This document shows positions 17,928 through 28,251 of a DNA stretch of 64,000 bases, piece after piece. The notes beneath the pieces are model-generated. The model had not been told where the DNA came from. It saw nothing but the letters and a program-made list of their open reading frames with translations, and searched no databases. The stretch is from Didymella arachidicola. Taxonomy: Eukaryota > Ascomycota > Dothideomycetes > Pleosporales > Didymellaceae. The stretch is from positions 434,001 to 498,000 of the forward strand of contig CM050000.1 in the NCBI GenBank assembly GCA_016630955.3, written 5' to 3'. Both the position numbers and the translations under genes were made by a program. Each line of letters begins with the position of its first letter. The first letter of the stretch is position 1.

Positions 17928-19774
17928 ACGTAGTTCACAAGCGAGCCGTCCAACCCAAGCGAACCGTCCACTTTTCCAAGGTCTGTCTATTGCAAAGCAC
18001 CTCCTGCAACACCACCACAATTTACTACAATTTGTAGAACACAGAAATACTATTCAGACGCGTCGCTATCAGATGCATCTGCAATTTCTACTGCACAGGT
18101 GCGAGCGTTGTGGCCAGTCTCGCCACAACGTCCACAGCGCCTCTGCCCACGCACCTTCTTTGCAGGCTCCCCACCATCTTCCTGCCCACCACCATCCTTT
18201 TCAGCTATCAAGTCAGCTATCTCCCCTACTGTGAGCGTCTCAGCTGTCCGAATATACTTCCTCTTACGACCCTTCACCTCTGTTGCTATCTCTACTGCCT
18301 TGCGAAGCCCTGCCATTTCCTGTCGCATTAACACTGTTTCATGACCCATCTTTGCAACACCCTTATTAAGCTGATCAATAGCTCTAAGCAGTGGAGAAAC
18401 TGGAGAATCTCTGTGCAGTCGTACACGCTCGCGAACTAGCGTTGACTGAGCCTCTACCTCACGGAGGTTGCTTGGTGTTTTTGATTCCCATGGGGTGTCC
18501 TCTGGCTTTGGTGGAGTTGGCGTGCGAAGGGCCACATCAAGCTTTGATATCACCGCCTCTGGGTTGTGAGGGACTAGTCCAGCGCCTCTGAAGCCTGCGC
18601 AGATATTGTCCTTTGTCATTGCCTTCTCAAAAGCTGCTTTAAAGGCTGGTAGGAAGGCCTCCTTCTTGATCTGCTTGGTGCCATACCGTGCCAAGCTACT
18701 AATCTCATTGCTGTATGCCCGCTTCAAAGGTGAAAAACAACCCACGTCAAGCGGCTGCAGCAGATGGGATGAGTGAGGAGGCATACAGAGGACAATAATC
18801 TTCTCTTCCTCACAGTATTTGTGGAACTCATGTGAGTTGTGGCTCTCATGGCCGTCCACAATCAGCAGCCGGTGGGCACCCACACTACGCGCCTTAGTAT
18901 GGGTATTAAAGTGCTTCAGCCAGGCAAGACCAAGCTCATTCGACGTCCAGCCGTTGGGACTGACTTCAATGACCCAGTCCCGGGGTAGATTGTGGAACCA
19001 GGACGTGATCAGGACCTTGCCAGGGAAGATGAGAAAGGGTGGCAGAGCCCAGCCTTTGGCGCTGACTCCCTGGATGTCGGTGACCCACCCACAGTTGCTA
19101 GGCTGTACCCTCTTTAGGTTGTTTCGTTTCTCAGAGCCTGTAAAGACCATCTGGCCTTGTATAACCCCCATCATGAAGCCAGTCTCGTCAAAGTTGTACG
19201 TGTCGTCATCAGCAATACCGTACTTGGCCTTGGTGTTGGCGACCAGCTCAAACCAGGGCGTTATAACGCGTACATCTTCGTTCAAGGCTCGCTGACGATC
19301 GTATGGACGGCTCCTCTTAAGCTTGATCTCTGGCGTACGCGTCTTGAAGTTGTCTACCCAGTGCTTGCCAACAGGCTTCCCACCACGCTCAGCTAGCAGA
19401 TCGTTGGCCATATCTTGCACCATAGCCCTTGTAGCACCTATCCCTCGCTGGTCAAGGTCAAGTATACGTTGGACCAGGGCCTCCTCTTCTAGCTTGGTCA
19501 GCTTCTTTGAGTTGGGCTCGCGATCGCGTCGACAGAGGGCTCCAGTACACCGGTCTCGAAGCGTGCTTCTTGGAACGTTGAAGGCTGCAATAACGCGTCT
19601 TTCACTCTCGTCACGATCCTTAATTGTAGCCTGGATAGCAAGCTGTAATGTACTTTCAGTGTAAGATTGTTGCGCGTTGCGTTGTAATGGCATTGTAGTG
19701 TAAGCTGGGGGTGGGCTGCATTTGGTAAAGTTGGACGGTTCGCTTGGGTTGGACGGCTCGCTTGTGAACTACGT
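17928..19774 (-). mobile_element. T7: intact pogo/Fot1-like element
   Basis: 1847 bp between TA at 17926-17927 and 19775-19776. The ends begin ACGTAGTTCACAAGCGAGCC and carry two GCGAGCCGTCC-type units about 18 bp apart. It contains an uninterrupted transposase and is a candidate autonomous element inserted in older RIP-degraded DNA. Confidence 0.95.
18050..19693 (-). CDS. intact pogo/Fot1-like transposase of T7
   Basis: 547 residues from ATG at 19693. The N-terminal third holds two helix-turn-helix-like segments expected to bind the terminal repeats. The DDE endonuclease domain shows FDETGF (D near 169), LLIVDGHESH (D near 279) and LQPLDVGCF (D near 316). The last two aspartates are 35 residues apart, the DD35D spacing of pogo/Fot1 enzymes. 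A basic helical linker and a CCHC zinc knuckle CGRCGETGHNARTC at about 520-533 end the protein. The enzyme cuts the element at its TA-flanked ends and reinserts it in the nucleus. No inactivating change is seen. Confidence 0.95.
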   Translation of the reverse strand: MPLQRNAQQSYTESTLQLAIQATIKDRDESERRVIAAFNVPRSTLRDRCTGALCRRDREPNSKKLTKLEEEALVQRILDLDQRGIGATRAMVQDMANDLLAERGGKPVGKHWVDNFKTRTPEIKLKRSRPYDRQRALNEDVRVITPWFELVANTKAKYGIADDDTYNFDETGFMMGVIQGQMVFTGSEKRNNLKRVQPSNCGWVTDIQGVSAKGWALPPFLIFPGKVLITSWFHNLPRDWVIEVSPNGWTSNELGLAWLKHFNTHTKARSVGAHRLLIVDGHESHNSHEFHKYCEEEKIIVLCMPPHSSHLLQPLDVGCFSPLKRAYSNEISSLARYGTKQIKKEAFLPAFKAAFEKAMTKDNICAGFRGAGLVPHNPEAVISKLDVALRTPTPPKPEDTPWESKTPSNLREVEAQSTLVRERVRLHRDSPVSPLLRAIDQLNKGVAKMGHETVLMRQEMAGLRKAVEIATEVKGRKRKYIRTAETLTVGEIADLIAEKDGGGQEDGGEPAKKVRGQRRCGRCGETGHNARTCAVEIADASDSDASE

Positions 19775-19776
19775 TA

Positions 19777-20181
19777 GTAATTATTATATATAAGCTAGCT
19801 TTAGTATAATAGGAGAATACTGCGCTTTACGCAGCTCTAGTAGCTGCTATAGAATATAGATTGCGTAAAAGAAGGTATATCTAGATAGAGGGAAGCCTTA
19901 TAGTTAAAGAAAGCTAGTCGTAGACTACTCTATTAGAGTTTAGCGCGTGTAGTAATAGAAAGAAGAGGAAGACGTAGGTGCGTACTAAAGGAGGTAAACT
20001 ATTCTAATAACGCTATAGAAGGTGTAGAAAGGTTAGGTATAGTATATAAATATATAATAATAGAGTAGAAGAGGTCTCTAAGTAATATTATAGCTTGTTT
20101 TACCTTATATAGTACTAATTTATAGTGTTTTAGGCTATAATAGAGGTAACTTTAGTAGGGTTTTAGTAAAAGTATTCTACT
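19777..20181 (+). pseudogene. RIP-degraded transposase remnant, right piece
   Basis: Continuation of the remnant at 17640. It matches the 3' end of a T14-like element: linker, zinc-knuckle region and the 3' untranslated tail (about 20065-20181), with C and G largely replaced. It is cut by T8 at TA 20182-20183. Confidence 0.7.
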
Positions 20182-20183
20182 TA

Positions 20184-22055
20184 ACGTTAAACACCACCGA
20201 GCCGGACAAACCACCGAGCCGGACACTTTTCCTTGGCATTGCGAACACTATATTCAGGATAAGCACTTACTCACCACTCTCTGCAAAGACTACGTACAAG
20301 ACACTTGCATTAGACTCAGAATCTTCTGCTGCATCTTTTTGGCACGTACGAGTATTGTGCCCAGTCTTCCTACAGTTACCACAGTGCCGTTGACTTGGCA
20401 GGGGCCTTTCTTGACCACCACTTACACGCGCTCTCTTTAGCACTGTACGAGCTGTAGCTGCACTCTCAGCTACTAATAATGCTGCCTCGCCGTACTCTAT
20501 TGTTCCACCATGCTAAATCTGCTTTCGTTTTCGGGTTTTGCGCTTAGTAATTGCTGCTAATTGCTCTTCAAGCTCATAGATGCGAGCTGCTTGTACGAGA
20601 TTCTGGTGAAGCATCCTTTCAGCACCTTTTACTAGCTGCGAAAACCCTCCTCTAGCATCTTCTAGTGACTGTACGATAGCTTCGCTTACAAGCCTTGCTT
20701 GTGATCTAAACTCGTGCGAATTGCTTGATGTTTGCGACTGCCATGGTGTTTCTGGTAGAGGTAGTGGCGGTGAGGTGCGTAATCGTACGTCAAGCCAATC
20801 TAGGACGCGTTGCGCGTTGGTAGGCACAAGCCCTGAAGCCTCAAAGGCCTTCTTGCAGTTGTCGTACGTAAACACGTCAAAAAACGCGTCTCGAAATGCT
20901 AGAAGGAAGCCTTCCTTGTTGATGTGGTAGATCTGTTTCTTTGCCAAGCCTCGTACGTGTTGGGAGTACTTCAGTTTTAACGGCGAGAAACACACCACAT
21001 TAAGTGGCTGGAGTATGTGCGATGAGTAAGCAGGCATGGAAAGGGTAAGGATCTTGTGTACGAGGCAGAAATCCTTGAAATCCTGGTTAAGATGGCTCTC
21101 ATGACCGTCCAAAATGAGCAGCCTGTACGACCCCTTCTAACGCGTCTTTGTATGCTGGTTAAAGTGCTTTAACTACTCAAGCCCAAGTGCGTTGTTAGTC
21201 TAGCCGTTCTTAGAGACAGAGAGCTTCTAATCGTACGGTATGTTAGTCTCCTTATACCAGGCAGAGATGTGTACGCGCCCTTTGTAGATAATGAAGGGTA
21301 GAATAGCATACCCAGCAGCGCAGATGCTCTGGATGACTGTAACCCACTCGCGATCGCCTGGCTGGATGACAGTTGGCTTCGTACGCCTCTCTAAGCCTGT
21401 AACAACTTTCATTTAGGCGATAACTCCCATCTGAAAGCCGGTCTCATCAAAGTTGTGGATGTCATTATTGAAGACCCCATACTTGTCTTTTGTCTCTTGT
21501 AAGAGTTTGAACCACGCGCTGATAACCTCTGGGTCTTCCTAGAGTACTCTCTGACGGTCCTTTGCTCGATTGAAAGCCATTTTGAGCTCCTCTGTACGCT
21601 GTACGAATCGGCCTGCCCAGTTCTTGCCAACAGGTGTCCTGCCACGTACGGCCAGTAGTTGATTGGCGATATCTGCAACCTCAGGCAGCCGGAGGGGAAA
21701 CCCACGCGCGTCAAGCTCAAGAATGTGTCGTACAATCGTTTCCTCTTCAGCTATAGAGAGCTTCTGGCCGTTGGGAGGTGCCTCAGGTCGAAACGTGATA
21801 TTACGGCGCCGGTCAGAGAGCCGCTGGAAAGGCACATTAAAAGCTGCAGCAGCACGTCGCACGCTCTGAAACTGTCCCTTATCGTACGCCTGAAGGGCAA
21901 GAGCAATTCTGCCTTCTCGCTGAATTAATTCCTGCCTTCTTGCTGAATTAATTCCTGCCTGCGTTGTTGTTGCATGTTATATTGTACAGCAAAGTTGCAA
22001 TGCCAAGGAAAAGTGTCCGGCTCGGTGGTTTGTCCGGCTCGGTGGTGTTTGATGT
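20184..22055 (-). mobile_element. T8: pogo/Fot1-like element, damaged
   Basis: 1872 bp between TA at 20182-20183 and 22056-22057. The two ends (starting ACGTTAAACACC and ACATCAAACACC) carry paired CCGAGCCGGAC units 17 bp apart. The body is closest to T9, though T9 has a different core. Confidence 0.92.
20267..21975 (-). pseudogene. transposase pseudogene of T8
   Basis: Starts at ATG 21975. Compared with T9, a 23-bp tandem duplication at about 21913-21960 throws the frame off near the start, and several TAG/TAA codons follow. HNFDETGF and LLILDGHESH are readable; the third catalytic position is Asn (LQPLNVVCF). The region 20513-21112 is open. The sequence is rich in GTAC sites like T9. Confidence 0.85.
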
Positions 22056-22057
22056 TA

Positions 22058-22333
22058 CCCTTTATTAGCTTACTAAAGGTGTAGAGATAATAGTGTATTT
22101 ACTAGTATTAGCACATAACTAGGTTACTAAGCTTCAAGCTACTAATAAGGCTACTGTATACTATAAATTATATAAGAGGAAGTAAATCTAGTAAGGAAAG
22201 ACTCTTATATTTAGTAAGAGAGTATGCTTTACTAAGTACTCTAAAGAAGTTTAATACTTATACTAATAGAAAGAAAGTAAGTAAGAAGGCTTATATTAAA
22301 ATAGGTATTTAGTCTTTAAGACGCTATAGTATA
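22058..22333 (+). pseudogene. RIP-degraded transposase remnant (3' part)
   Basis: AT-rich DNA with faint plus-strand similarity to the helical linker and basic segment before the zinc knuckle (compare 17215-17330). Cut on the right by T9. Confidence 0.5.
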
Positions 22334-22335
22334 TA

Positions 22336-24185
22336 ACGTAAAGCACCATCGAGGCGGCCACACCATCAAACCGGCCACTTTTCCTTGACACTGCAACTTT
22401 TCCGTACAACACAACATGCAAGAACAACATAAGCAAGAATTAACTTAACAAGAAGGCAGAATTGTTCTTGCTCTTCAGGCGTATACTAAGGGACAGTTTC
22501 AAAGCGTGCGACGCGCTGCTGCAGCCTACAACGTACATCATCAACGGCTCTCTGATCGGCTGCACGAAATCAGATTTCGACAAGAGGCACCACCAAACAG
22601 GCAGAAGCTCTCTGTATCTGAAGAGCAAACAATCGTACGATACATACTCGACCTTGACGCGCGCGGATTTGCCCCCCGGCTCTCTGAGGTGGTAGATATT
22701 GCAGATAAACTTCTGGCTGTACGTGGTGGGACACCTGTTGGCAAGAACTAGGCAGAGCGATTCGTCCAGCGCACAGAGAAGCTCAAAATGGCCTTCAATC
22801 GAGCAAAGGATCCCTAGAGAATACTCTAGGAGGATCTAGCAGTTATCAGCGCCTGGTTTTAGCTCGTACGGGACACAAAAGACAAGTATGGGGTCCAGGA
22901 TGATGACATCCACAACATTGATGAGACCGGCTTTCAGATGGGAATTATTGGCTCAATAAAGGTTGTTACAGGTTCAGAGAGACGTACGAGACCAAACCTC
23001 GTCCAGCCAGGTGATCGGAAGTGGGTTACATCTATCCAGAGCATCTGTGCTGCTGGGTATGCTATCCCACCCTTTATCATCTACAAAGGGCGCGTACACA
23101 TCTCTGCCTGGTATAAGGAGATTAACATACCGTACGACTGGAAGCTCTCTGTCTCTGAGAACGGATGGACGAACAATTAGCTCGGCCTAGAGTGGTTGAA
23201 GCACTTTAACCAGCATACAAAGGCGCGTCAGAAGGGCTCGTACAGGCTGCTGATTTTGGACGGCCATGAGAGCCACCTTAACCAGGATTTTAAGGACTAC
23301 TGCCTGGAAAACATGATCCTTACCCTTTGTATGCCTGCTCACTTATCGCACATCCTCTAGCCACTTGATGTGGTGTGTTTCTCACCGTTGAAACTGAAGT
23401 ACTCTCAACGCGTACGAGCCTTGGCATCCCGACGCGTCTTCCACATTAACAAAGAAGGCTTCCTTCTAGCCTTTAGGGACGCGTTTTTCGACGTGTTTAC
23501 GTACAAGAACTGCAAGAAGGCCTTTAAGGCTTCAGGGCTTGTGCCTATCGACGCGCAGCGTGTCTTGGATCGCCTAGATGTTCAGATTCGTACGCCACCG
23601 CCAGTACCCCTACTAGAAACACCGTGGCAATCCCAAACACCAAGCAATTCACATGAATTTGGGTCACAGGCAAGGCTTCTAAGGCAAGCTATCGTACAAT
23701 TACCTAAAGTAGCAAGAGAGGGGTTTGCACAGCTTGTAAAAGGTGACGAGCTTATGCTACATAAGAATGTTATACAAGCAGCTCGCATCCGTGAGCTTGA
23801 AGAGCAGGTAGCAGTACTTACTAAGCGCAAAACCCGGAAAAGAAAGCAGATCCAGCATGGTAGTACAATAGAGTATGGTGAAGTAGCAGCCTCTATAGCT
23901 GAAAGCGCAGCTGCAGCTTGTACGGTGTTAAAAAAGAGCGCGTGTTAGGAGTAGTCATGAAAGAGCACAACTAGGTTAACGGCACTGTGGCAACTGTAGA
24001 AAGACTAGGCACAACGCGCGTACGTGCTAGAAAGATGCAGAGGAAGATTCTACATCTAATGCAAGTGCTTCGTACGCAGGTACACTAGAGGGGAGTGAGT
24101 AATTGCTTGTATTGTACGTGGTGTTCGCAGTGCCAAGGAAAAGTGGCCGGTTCGATGGTGTGGCCGCCTCGATGGTGCTTTACGT
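22336..24185 (+). mobile_element. T9: pogo/Fot1-like element, damaged
   Basis: 1850 bp between TA at 22334-22335 and 24186-24187. The ends begin ACGTAAAGCACCATCGAG and carry units ATCGAGGCGGCC and ATCAAACCGGCC 17 bp apart. The same two variants are kept, in the same order, at both ends. Confidence 0.93.
22416..24102 (+). pseudogene. transposase pseudogene of T9
   Basis: From ATG at 22416 there are several stop codons where T8 or other relatives have Gln or Trp codons. Open stretches are 22506-22751, 22938-23180 and 23370-23948. HNIDETGF, LLILDGHESH and PLDVVCFSP are visible. The zinc-knuckle region is broken by stops and changes. Non-functional. Confidence 0.87.
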
Positions 24186-24187
24186 TA

Positions 24188-24384
24188 TAGTAAAATAGAG
24201 TATAATATATAAGGTACTATAAAGTAGGTTTATATACTATAAATTATACTATAACTTAATTTAGTACTATTATATTATAAAGTAGTTATAGTATTTATAA
24301 GTTTAAGTAAAATCTAGTTACTTACTTAGCCTAGCTACTTACCTATAAGGTATATTAATAGTTTTTCTTCGTTACTATATTTAG
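24188..24384. other. AT-rich relic between T9 and T10
   Basis: Very TpA-rich DNA without readable similarity; probably a RIP-degraded insertion. No gene seen. Confidence 0.5.
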
Positions 24385-24386
24385 TA

Positions 24387-26220
24387 ACGCTTTGTACGGC
24401 TGAATGGCGCACCCTACTGAAATGGCGCGCTTTGTCGCACATTCACCTTTGCACCTTAATATCTCAACACTACAACAAGCAATTCAGGCGTGCGATGGCT
24501 TAGATTAATCCTCTATCTCTGCTACATCTTTCTAGCAGGTGCGCTTATTGTGCCCGGTCTTGCCGCACGTCTTACAGCGACGTTTATTTTTACTGCTGCT
24601 ACCTACCTGCGCACCACCTTCTTGTGCCTCAGCCTTAGCGTCTATCTCCTTTAGTATTTCCTCTGCCTCTGCCTGCAAGAGAGTCCCGCCTTCCTGAATC
24701 CGCTTCTTTTTGCGCTTCTTACGCTTAGAAGCAGCCTCATTTACCTGCTCAAGCTTAGCTATCCTTGCCTCAAGCAGCGTGTGCGAATGGTCCCTCTTTA
24801 CAGACCCCCTTTTGACCTGCAGAACCATCTCAATAATTGAGTCAGGAGAGGAACTCTTATGTTCCCTTATCCTCTTGATTATTAGCGTTGTCTGGCTGTC
24901 AATTTCAATCGCGTTGGTTGGTGTTTTAGGTTGCCAGTTAGTAGGCCCTGGTAGAGGCGGTGTTGGCGTGCGAGGCTTGACTTCAAGCCTTGACAGCACC
25001 ACCTCTGGGTTAAGTAGAACCAAGCCAGTTGCTTTAAAGCTTGATATAATGTTGCTCTTTGATATAGCCTTGTCGTATACTAGTTAAAACGTTGCTAAGA
25101 AGGTCTTTTTGTCCACATGGGTGATGTGACTGTCTGCCAAGCTTTTGATTTCCTTCTTATACGCCTGCTTTAGCGGGGCAAAACACCCAACGTCAAGTGG
25201 CTGCAGGATGTGAGAGGCGTGCGGAGGCATGCAGAGAGCAATAATCTTGCTTTCCTCGCAGAGGTTTTGGAATTCGAGTGACTTATGGCTCTCGTGGCCA
25301 TCAATAATCAGCAGCCGATGGCTACCTACAGTAGCAGCCTCTGTATGCTGGATAAAGTGCTTTAGCCAGGCAAGGCCAAGCTCATTCGAGGTCCAGCCAT
25401 TCTTGCTAACCCCAATCCTCTAATCCTTTGGGTTGTTAACGTACCAGGCCTTGTCGTGGTGCTTTGCTTTAAGGATAAAGAAGGGTGGGATAGACCAGCC
25501 CATCGCGTTGATACAAGCGATCAGAGTTATCCACTCACGATCGCCAGGCTGGACGCTGAGTGGTGCAAGACGTCTCTCAGAAGCAGTTACTACCTTAACT
25601 GACCCTCCAACGCCTATCTGGAACCCAGTCTCGTCAAAGTTGTAGGTATCTTGGTCTAGGATGCCGTACTTGGCTTTGACATTGCGTACAAGGTCAAACC
25701 AGGGACTGATAATAGCTGGATCGCTGCACAGGACTCTCCGGTAATCCCTTAGTCTAGAAATCTGAGACTTGATCTCAGGTTTCCGTCTGATAAACCGGTA
25801 GACCCAGTGTTCTCCAACCTTGCCTGCACTGCGAGCAGCCAGCAGTTGATCAGCCATCTCTCGCACGTAGGCAAGCGTAGGGCCAAAGCCTCGCGCGTCA
25901 AGCTTCCTTATGTATTGAATAAGCACCTCCTCTTCTTGCCTTGTAAGCTTACACGCGTTAGGGTGGACAACGCGTTAAGAAGCTGGTTTGGCGCGTTGCC
26001 TTCGAAGGGTAGTTTTAGGCACGTTGTAGACAGCAGCAGCGCGTCGCTGGCTTAGATTCGCGTTTGATTTCATAGCTTTGATAGCAAGGTCAATTCTCTC
26101 TCCACGAGGAAGCAATTCAAGATTAATTTGTTGCGACATTGTTGGTGGTGGTTAAAAGTAGTGAGGTCTTGGCAAGGTGCGCCATTTCAGTGGGGTGCGC
26201 CATTCAGCCTTACAAAGCGT
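24387..26220 (-). mobile_element. T10: pogo/Fot1-like element, divergent ends
   Basis: 1834 bp between TA at 24385-24386 and 26221-26222. Ends begin ACGCTTTGTA, unlike the usual ACGT, and carry TGAATGGCGC and TGAAATGGCGC units 17 bp apart. The core shares no GCGAG motif with the other elements, but the layout is the same. Confidence 0.92.
24505..26139 (-). pseudogene. transposase pseudogene of T10
   Basis: Runs from ATG at 26139. Open pieces are 25420-25926 (DNA-binding region through FDETGF) and 24532-25023 (linker to zinc knuckle). LLIIDGHESH and LQPLDVGCF lie between them and all three aspartates are kept. The frame is interrupted by stop codons, including one within the terminal knuckle (CKTCGKTGHNKRTC then stop where a Gln is likely). 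Confidence 0.87.
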
Positions 26221-26222
26221 TA

Positions 26223-26391
26223 CTCTATAATTAATGTAGAAATAAAGACCTCTACTAGGCTTTCTAGTAAATGGTACTAAAGCTAAAGTACTAGACTTCC
26301 TTATATAGATAAATCTCTTATCTAGGTAGCTAGTTAGCTATTAATATAGAACTAGTAGCTCTTTTCTAGATATACTATATTATAGTCTCTA
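26223..26391. other. RIP-degraded scrap between T10 and T11
   Basis: TpA-rich sequence of 169 bp with no readable frame; probably part of an older element into which T10 and T11 inserted. Confidence 0.45.
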
Positions 26392-26393
26392 TA

Positions 26394-28240
26394 ACGTAAC
26401 TGCATAGCGAGTCGGCCAGCATAGCGGGTCGGCCACCCTAACAAGCTATTGGGCCCACCAACCTTTAAACCTCAATGGATCAATCACCACCCCTTGAATT
26501 GCTTTCAAAAGAAGAGAGAATTAAGCTTGCAATCCAAGCAATTAAAAAACCACTAGAGCTAAGCGTGCGACGCGCTGCTATCGTCTATAACGTGCCAAGA
26601 TCAACTCTCCAAGGCCGACGCGCTGGAACACGCTCAACACGCGATACCCAGCCCAAATCATCAAACCTTACCAAGGCAGAAGAGCAGACCCTTGTGAAGT
26701 ACATAAGGAAGCTTGACCAGCAAGGATCTAGCCCAACGCTCCGTTGGGTTGAAGATATGGCTAATCAACTGCGCGCCGCACGCGACGCAGGCCCTGTTGG
26801 CCCGCGATAGGCCTCAGCCTTTGTTAAACGCGAGCCTGGAGTCAAATCGCGTATAACTCGACAAAGGGATCGCCAGAGAGTCCTCTGCAGCGACCCAGCC
26901 GTCATTGGGCCCTGGTTTGACCTGGTACAGAACGTTAAGGCCAAGTACGGTATCCTGGACGAAGATACCTACAACTTTGACAAGACTAGGTTTATGATGG
27001 GCGTTGGAAATCAAGTCAGAGTAGTCACTGCATCAGAGAGACGTACTCAGCCTATTAGAGTCCAGCAGGGAGACCGTGAGTGGGTGACTTTGATCGCTGC
27101 GATCAACGCGATGGGCTGGGCAATCGCGCCCTACCTCATCTTCAAAGCAAAGGAGATCAACGAAGCTTGGTACCCTGATCTGAAGTCCCAATGGCGCATT
27201 GGGGTAAGTAACAACGGCTGGACTACCAACGAGCTTGGTGTAGCCTGGCTCAGGCACTTTATTCAGCAGATCAAGGGCCAGAGGGTGGGTAGCCACGTGC
27301 TGCTAATACTTGACGGCCATGAGAGCCACAAGTCGCTCTCTTTCCAGGAGCTCTGCGAGGAGAACAAGATAATTACCCTCTGTATGCCTCCGCACTCGTC
27401 ACACATCCTTCAGCCGCTTAACGTGGGTTGTTTTGCCCCCTTAAAGCGAGCGTACAGCACGGAGATCAGAGGCTTGGCATTAGACTACATTGGCAGAATT
27501 GACAAGAAAGCCTTTATCGCAACCTTTGCAAAGGTATTTGAGCAGGCGTTTTTAAAGGCAAACATTACAGTAAGCTTTAGGGCAACTGGATTAGTGCCTC
27601 ACGATCCATTGGTAGTGCTATCAAAGCTTGATGTGAAGGTCCGCACGCTAACACCGCCGCTCCTAGGGGAGCTCCCATGGAACCCTAAGACACCCACCAA
27701 CGCCAACGAGATTCAGGCTCAATTAACGCTGCTTCGCGATCGTATTCAAAAGCACCAAGGATCGTCACCAACTCCAATGGTTGAGATTGTTGATCAGCTG
27801 CAGAGAGGCACGGCAATGCTGCTGCATGGGCAGACGTTGTTGGCAGCCAGAGTGCTGCAGCTTAAAGCGTCAAATAAAGCAGCCTCTAAGCGCAAGTCAC
27901 GGAAAAGAAAGCGTATTCAGAAGGGTAGAGACCTGTCAAAAGAAGACGCAGAGGAGTTAATAGCCCAATACGATGTTGAGGCGCAGGTTGAAGGGGAGAG
28001 TCGTAAGGGTAGGGTTCGAACAGGTGCAGGCAAGAGGGGTAAAAGGCACTGTAAGCGCTGCGGAGAGACTGGTCACAATTCGCGCACTTGTGAGAAAGAT
28101 GTAGTAGAGGTCAGCGATTAATATTCTGTACTGTAAGCTACAGTACGGCGTTGTGGTGTTGTACTGTTGCAATTAGTAGGCCCAATGGCTTGTTGGGGTG
28201 GCCGACCCGCTATGCTGGCCGACTCGCTATGCAGTCACGT
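26394..28240 (+). mobile_element. T11: pogo/Fot1-like element, one stop codon
   Basis: 1847 bp between TA at 26392-26393 and 28241-28242. Ends carry GCGAGTCGGCC and GCGGGTCGGCC units 17 bp apart. The body is nearly the same as that of T2, whose unit is GCGAGCGCGCC. Confidence 0.93.
26475..28121 (+). pseudogene. transposase of T11, single nonsense codon
   Basis: 548 codons from ATG at 26475 to the stop at 28119-28121, with one in-frame TAG at 26808-26810 where T2 has TGG (G-to-A in TpG context, the RIP change on the other strand). The first catalytic block reads FDKTRF instead of FDETGF and the third aspartate is Asn (LQPLNVGCF). Even with read-through the enzyme would lack a catalytic residue. 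The zinc knuckle CKRCGETGHNSRTC is intact. Confidence 0.92.
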
Positions 28241-28251
28241 TAGTATAGTTC

